From assembly GCA_050013415.1 (NCBI GenBank), contig JBEKFH010000208.1:1-8230 (forward strand): a stretch of DNA of 8,230 nucleotides, read 5' to 3'. Below the pieces are notes generated by a model. That model saw only the letters and a list, made by a program, of their open reading frames with translations. It searched no databases and had not been told where the DNA came from. The stretch comes from Palsa-506 sp050013415 (lineage in GTDB: Bacteria; Actinomycetota; Actinomycetes; Streptosporangiales; Streptosporangiaceae). Positions 5,675 to 8,230 of this stretch are shown here, in pieces (positions within the stretch are counted from its first letter, which is position 1; every line of letters starts with the position of its first letter). The position numbers and the translations under genes are program-made.

Positions 5675-6540
5675 TGCAGCGACGGTTCCCGGCCGATTAC
5701 CTCAGCGCGGGAACCTCGTCGTTCAGCGACTTTCTCGCCTCGGCGGCGCCCGCCCTGCTGCCCGGCGCGGCCGAGGCAGCCGGGGCGCACGGCCAGGCGT
5801 CCGACGCGCTAGCGCGCTCGCTGCCGCACGGGACGACGATCGTCGCCGCCGCGTGCGACGGCGGCGTGGTCATGGCGGGGGATCGCCGGGCCACCGCGGG
5901 CAGCATGATCTCGCAGCGGGACATCGAGAAGGTGCTCCGCAGCGACGAGTTCTCCTGCGTCGGCATCTCCGGCGTGGCGGGCATCGGGATCGAACTGATC
6001 CGGCTGTTCCAGGTCGAGCTTGAGCATTACGAGAAGCTGGAGGGCCGCGCTCTGTCGCTGGAGGGCAAGGCGAACCGGCTGGCCAGCATGGTCAGGGGCA
6101 ACCTCGGCGCGGCCATGCAAGGACTGGTGGTGGTACCGCTGTTCGCCGGCTTTGACCCCGGCACGCCGACCGGCCGGATCTTCAGCTACGACCCGGCGGG
6201 CGGCCGGTACGAGGAGCACCGCTTCCACGCCATCGGCTCCGGCTCGGTGTTCGCCCGCGGGTCGCTGAAGAAGCTGTACGCCGACCAGATGACCACCGAC
6301 GACACGGTGCTCGCGTGCATGCAGGCCCTCTACGACGCCGCCGACGACGACTCGGCGACCGGCGGGCCGGACGTGACCAGGCGCATCTACCCGGTCGTCG
6401 CCACGGTCACCGAAGCCGGATTCCGGCGGCTGACCGACGCCGAGGCCGGCGAATACGCGCAGGCCGTGATCGACGAGCGGATGCGCGCGCCCGACGGGCC
6501 GTCCGCGCCGCTGCGTCAGGCCCCCGTGCCGAACGGGTAA
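5674..6540 (+). CDS. prcB: 20S proteasome beta subunit PrcB
   Basis: Catalytic subunit of the 20S core, an N-terminal nucleophile hydrolase made as a precursor and processed during assembly. The 288 residues (M. tuberculosis about 291) begin with a 53-residue propeptide ending L-P-H-G, followed by Thr54, the mature Thr1. In mature numbering Asp17 (in AGDRR) and Lys33 (in DIEKV) complete the catalytic set. Other family blocks are VELEHYEKLEG, MVRGNLGAAMQGL, GSGSVFARGSLKKLY and ALYDAADDDSATGGPD. The start ATG (5674) shares its A with the pup TGA; a GTG directly before it (5671) is equally possible and adds one residue. The stop lies in the first unit of a 16-bp tandem triplication. Unlike in M. 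tuberculosis, where prcB and prcA overlap, prcA starts 124 bases downstream. Confidence 0.97.
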   Translation: MQRRFPADYLSAGTSSFSDFLASAAPALLPGAAEAAGAHGQASDALARSLPHGTTIVAAACDGGVVMAGDRRATAGSMISQRDIEKVLRSDEFSCVGISGVAGIGIELIRLFQVELEHYEKLEGRALSLEGKANRLASMVRGNLGAAMQGLVVVPLFAGFDPGTPTGRIFSYDPAGGRYEEHRFHAIGSGSVFARGSLKKLYADQMTTDDTVLACMQALYDAADDDSATGGPDVTRRIYPVVATVTEAGFRRLTDAEAGEYAQAVIDERMRAPDGPSAPLRQAPVPNG

Positions 6541-6572
6541 CGTGCCGAACAGATAACGTGCCGAACGGATAG
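6525..6572. repeat. 16-bp tandem triplication across the prcB stop codon
   Basis: Three adjacent 16-base units each start CGTGCCGAAC: 6525-6540 ends GGGTAA, 6541-6556 ends AGATAA, 6557-6572 ends GGATAG. The first unit holds the last prcB codons (V-P-N-G) and its TAA. As 16 is not a multiple of three, the stops at 6538, 6554 and 6570 fall in all three forward frames. A fourth, degenerate unit (TGCGCCGCTAG) begins at 6573. Confidence 0.9.
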
Positions 6573-6648
6573 TGCGCCGCTAGTGCCGTCAGCCCGCCCA
6601 GCCCGGGCTCGCGGCCAGCCGGCGATCAGCCCAGCCGACCACTCACGC

Positions 6649-6654
6649 AAGGGA
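6649..6654 (+). promoter_or_regulatory. Ribosome binding site that sets the prcA start
   Basis: AAGGGA at 6649-6654 lies 10 bases before the GTG at 6665. The in-frame ATG at 6671 would be 16 bases away, too far. prcA therefore has its own ribosome site rather than stop-start coupling to prcB. Confidence 0.6.
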
Positions 6655-6664
6655 AACGCCAGCG

Positions 6665-7519
6665 GTGTCCATGCCGTTCTACGTATCGCCCGAGCAGGCG
6701 ATGAAGGACAAGGCCGATTACGCGCGCAAGGGCATCGCGCGCGGTCGCAGCGGGGTCGTGCTGCAGTACGGCGGCGGCATCCTGTTCGTCGCGCCGAACC
6801 CGTCCCGCGCGCTGAACAAGATCAGCGAGATTTACGACCGGATCGCGTTCGCCGCCGTCGGCAGGTACAACGAGTTCGAGAACCTGCGCAAGGCCGGGGT
6901 CCGCTACGCCGACACGACCGGCTTCCAGTACGACCGCCAGGACGTCACCGCGCGGGGCCTGGCCAACTGGTACGCCCAGGTCCTCGGGACCATCTTCACG
7001 GAGAGCAACAAGCCGTTCGAGGTCGAGATCGTCGTCGCCGAGGTGGGCGACGCGCCCGAGGATGACCAGATCTACCGGATCACCTTCGACGGATCGGTCG
7101 CCGAGGAGCGCGGCTTCGTGGCGGTCGGCGGCCAGGCCGACCAGGTGGCGGCCGTGCTCAAGGACCACTACGCCGACCGGCTGCCGCTGGCCGCCGCGCT
7201 GGCCGCCGCGATAACGGCGCTGTCCGGTGAGAGTAACGGCGAGCGGCCGGAGATCACGGCCGCCCAGCTGGAGGTGGCGGTGCTGGACCGCGAGCTTGTG
7301 CACCGCACGTTCCGGCGGCTGACCGGCCCGCGGCTCGCGGCCCTGCTCGCCGAGGCGCATCCGGCCGCAGACGGCCAGTCCGCGGCGGCGAAGGGCGGGG
7401 ACGACCCGGCAAAGCCGGGCCGGGCGGCCAAGCCGGACGCCGCGAAGCCGGGCGCCGGCGCAGCGCCGGATGCCGTGACAGCCGAGGAGAACGAGCCCGG
7501 CGAGCGGTCTCCGGACTAG
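6665..7519 (+). CDS. prcA: 20S proteasome alpha subunit PrcA
   Basis: Structural subunit forming the outer rings of the 20S core; its N-termini gate entry and its outer pockets bind the C-terminus of Mpa. The 284-residue product starts MSMPFYVSPEQAM, as in M. tuberculosis PrcA (MSFPYFISPEQAM), followed by ARKGIARGRS, GGGILFVAPNPSRALNKISE, YDRIAFAAVGRYNEFENLR, DVTARGLANWYAQVLGTIFT, YRITFDGSVAEE and LEVAVLDRE. It carries no catalytic Thr, as expected for alpha. M. tuberculosis PrcA has about 248 residues. The excess here is an Ala/Lys/Pro/Gly-rich tail from about residue 236 with AKPG/AKPD-like repeats and an acidic end, probably disordered. The GTG at 6665 is chosen from homology and the AAGGGA 10 bases upstream. 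The 124-base gap to prcB is unusually wide. Confidence 0.97.
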   Translation: MSMPFYVSPEQAMKDKADYARKGIARGRSGVVLQYGGGILFVAPNPSRALNKISEIYDRIAFAAVGRYNEFENLRKAGVRYADTTGFQYDRQDVTARGLANWYAQVLGTIFTESNKPFEVEIVVAEVGDAPEDDQIYRITFDGSVAEERGFVAVGGQADQVAAVLKDHYADRLPLAAALAAAITALSGESNGERPEITAAQLEVAVLDRELVHRTFRRLTGPRLAALLAEAHPAADGQSAAAKGGDDPAKPGRAAKPDAAKPGAGAAPDAVTAEENEPGERSPD

Positions 7520-7597
7520 CTGCCCCGGCCCGCCACCGCTGGCCGAGCCTGCCCGCTGACCGAGCCGGCCGCCTGCCGACCCCGAGTTGGAGGACCG

Positions 7598-8230
7598 ATG
7601 GCTGTTCCGCCGGCTGCACCGTCCCGCGCGGCGGCCCCCGCACCGGGCCGCATGGCCGTCGATTTCGAGGAGCGGGTGGATTTCGGCAGGCTCCGCGAGC
7701 ACCGGCTCAGCCGTGCCATGGCCGCCCTTGAGGCCAGCGATCTCGGCGCGCTGCTCGTCTTCGACAACAACAACATCCGGTACCTGACAGGTGTGGCGAT
7801 CGGCGAGTGGACGCGCGACAAGCTGTGCAGGTACGCCCTCTTCACCCGCACGGGCGAGCTCTTCCTGTGGGACTTCGGGTCAGCCGCCGTGCACCACCGG
7901 ATGTACTGCCCTTGGCTGAAGCCGGAGCACTGCATCGCCTCGTACACCACGATGCGCGGCGCGGCTCCGCCGGACGCGCGGCTGGTCAGCCGCGGCGTCG
8001 CCGAGATCAAGGACACGCTGGCCGCGGCGGGCGTGGCGGGCATGCCGGTCGGCGTCGACTTCGCCGAGATCCCGATGCTCTTCGAGCTCCAGGGCCAGGG
8101 TGTGGACGTGCGCGACGGGCAGCAGGTGATGCTGGACGCCCGGCAGGTCAAGTCCGCCGACGAGATCGCCCTGCTGGCCACCGCGGCCGCCATGGTCGAC
8201 GGCGTCTACCAGGACATCACCGAGGCGCTC
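7598..8230 (+). CDS. M24 (creatinase/Xaa-Pro peptidase-like) family protein, N-terminal part, cut by window end
   Basis: The frame runs 211 codons to the window edge with no stop. GGAGGA at 7589-7594 precedes the ATG at 7598; a second ATG at 7652 would drop 18 Ala/Pro-rich residues. The sequence has the N-terminal creatinase-type domain that precedes M24 'pita-bread' catalytic domains: RLSRAMAALEASDLGALLVF, DNNNIRYLTG, an F-L-W-D-F strand, and VMLDARQVKSADEIALL, the linker into the catalytic domain. Members include Xaa-Pro aminopeptidases, prolidases, creatinases and the DMSP lyase DddP. The DNNNIRYLTG and W-D-F pattern recalls DddP-like members, but the metal-binding residues that would settle the function lie beyond the window. 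It follows prcA after 78 bases with its own ribosome site. A role in trimming proteasome products is possible but not shown. Confidence 0.8.
   Translation, partial: MAVPPAAPSRAAAPAPGRMAVDFEERVDFGRLREHRLSRAMAALEASDLGALLVFDNNNIRYLTGVAIGEWTRDKLCRYALFTRTGELFLWDFGSAAVHHRMYCPWLKPEHCIASYTTMRGAAPPDARLVSRGVAEIKDTLAAAGVAGMPVGVDFAEIPMLFELQGQGVDVRDGQQVMLDARQVKSADEIALLATAAAMVDGVYQDITEAL

Noticed and set aside
7520..7597. Repeat or terminator in the prcA-M24 gap
   Set aside because: Imperfect CCGAGCC-type words and a 5-pair CGGCC/GGCCG stem are present, but no clear unit, strong stem or T-run; composition alone explains them.

Overview
The window is a classic actinobacterial Pup-proteasome locus, read entirely on the + strand. 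Very high GC, GTG and ATG starts, TANNNT -10 elements set 7 bases before a start codon, and the Pup, Mpa and Dop proteins all point to a high-GC Actinomycetota (actinomycete). Genus cannot be read from this window. The long minus-strand open frames behave like GC-rich shadows of these genes.

Layout: (1) 1-383, the C-terminal end of an HNH nuclease of the DUF222/13E12-repeat type, with codon use unlike the rest. (2) 384-581, an intergenic region with two pairs of short tandem repeats that run into a leaderless-type promoter. (3) 582-1742, trmI, tRNA m1A58 methyltransferase, enlarged by a repeat-built internal insert and a low-complexity tail. (4) 1869-3677, mpa (ARC), the hexameric AAA+ proteasomal ATPase ending in the docking motif QYL. 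(5) 3785-5302, dop, the Pup deamidase/depupylase, again behind a leaderless-type promoter. (6) 5465-5674, pup, whose C-terminus is already encoded as Gly-Gly-Glu. (7) 5674-6540, prcB, proteasome beta subunit with a propeptide and catalytic Thr. (8) 6665-7519, prcA, proteasome alpha subunit. (9) 7598 to the window end, the start of an M24/creatinase-fold (Xaa-Pro peptidase-like) gene that is cut off.

How they work together (established for the family): Pup is ligated to substrate lysines by PafA, which is not in this window. Pupylated proteins are bound by the Mpa coiled coils, unfolded through its pore and fed to the PrcA7-PrcB7-PrcB7-PrcA7 chamber. Dop removes Pup, and deamidates Gln-ending Pup in species that have it. 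Because Pup here ends in Glu, the deamidase step looks unnecessary and Dop would act mainly as depupylase.

I see no undescribed biological system. The unusual layer is fine structure: repeated short tandem duplications (9, 16, 22 and 24 bp units), two of which straddle the stop codons of mpa and prcB. The prcB one puts a stop in each of the three reading frames. There are also two leaderless promoters with identical geometry and an unusually wide prcB-prcA gap.
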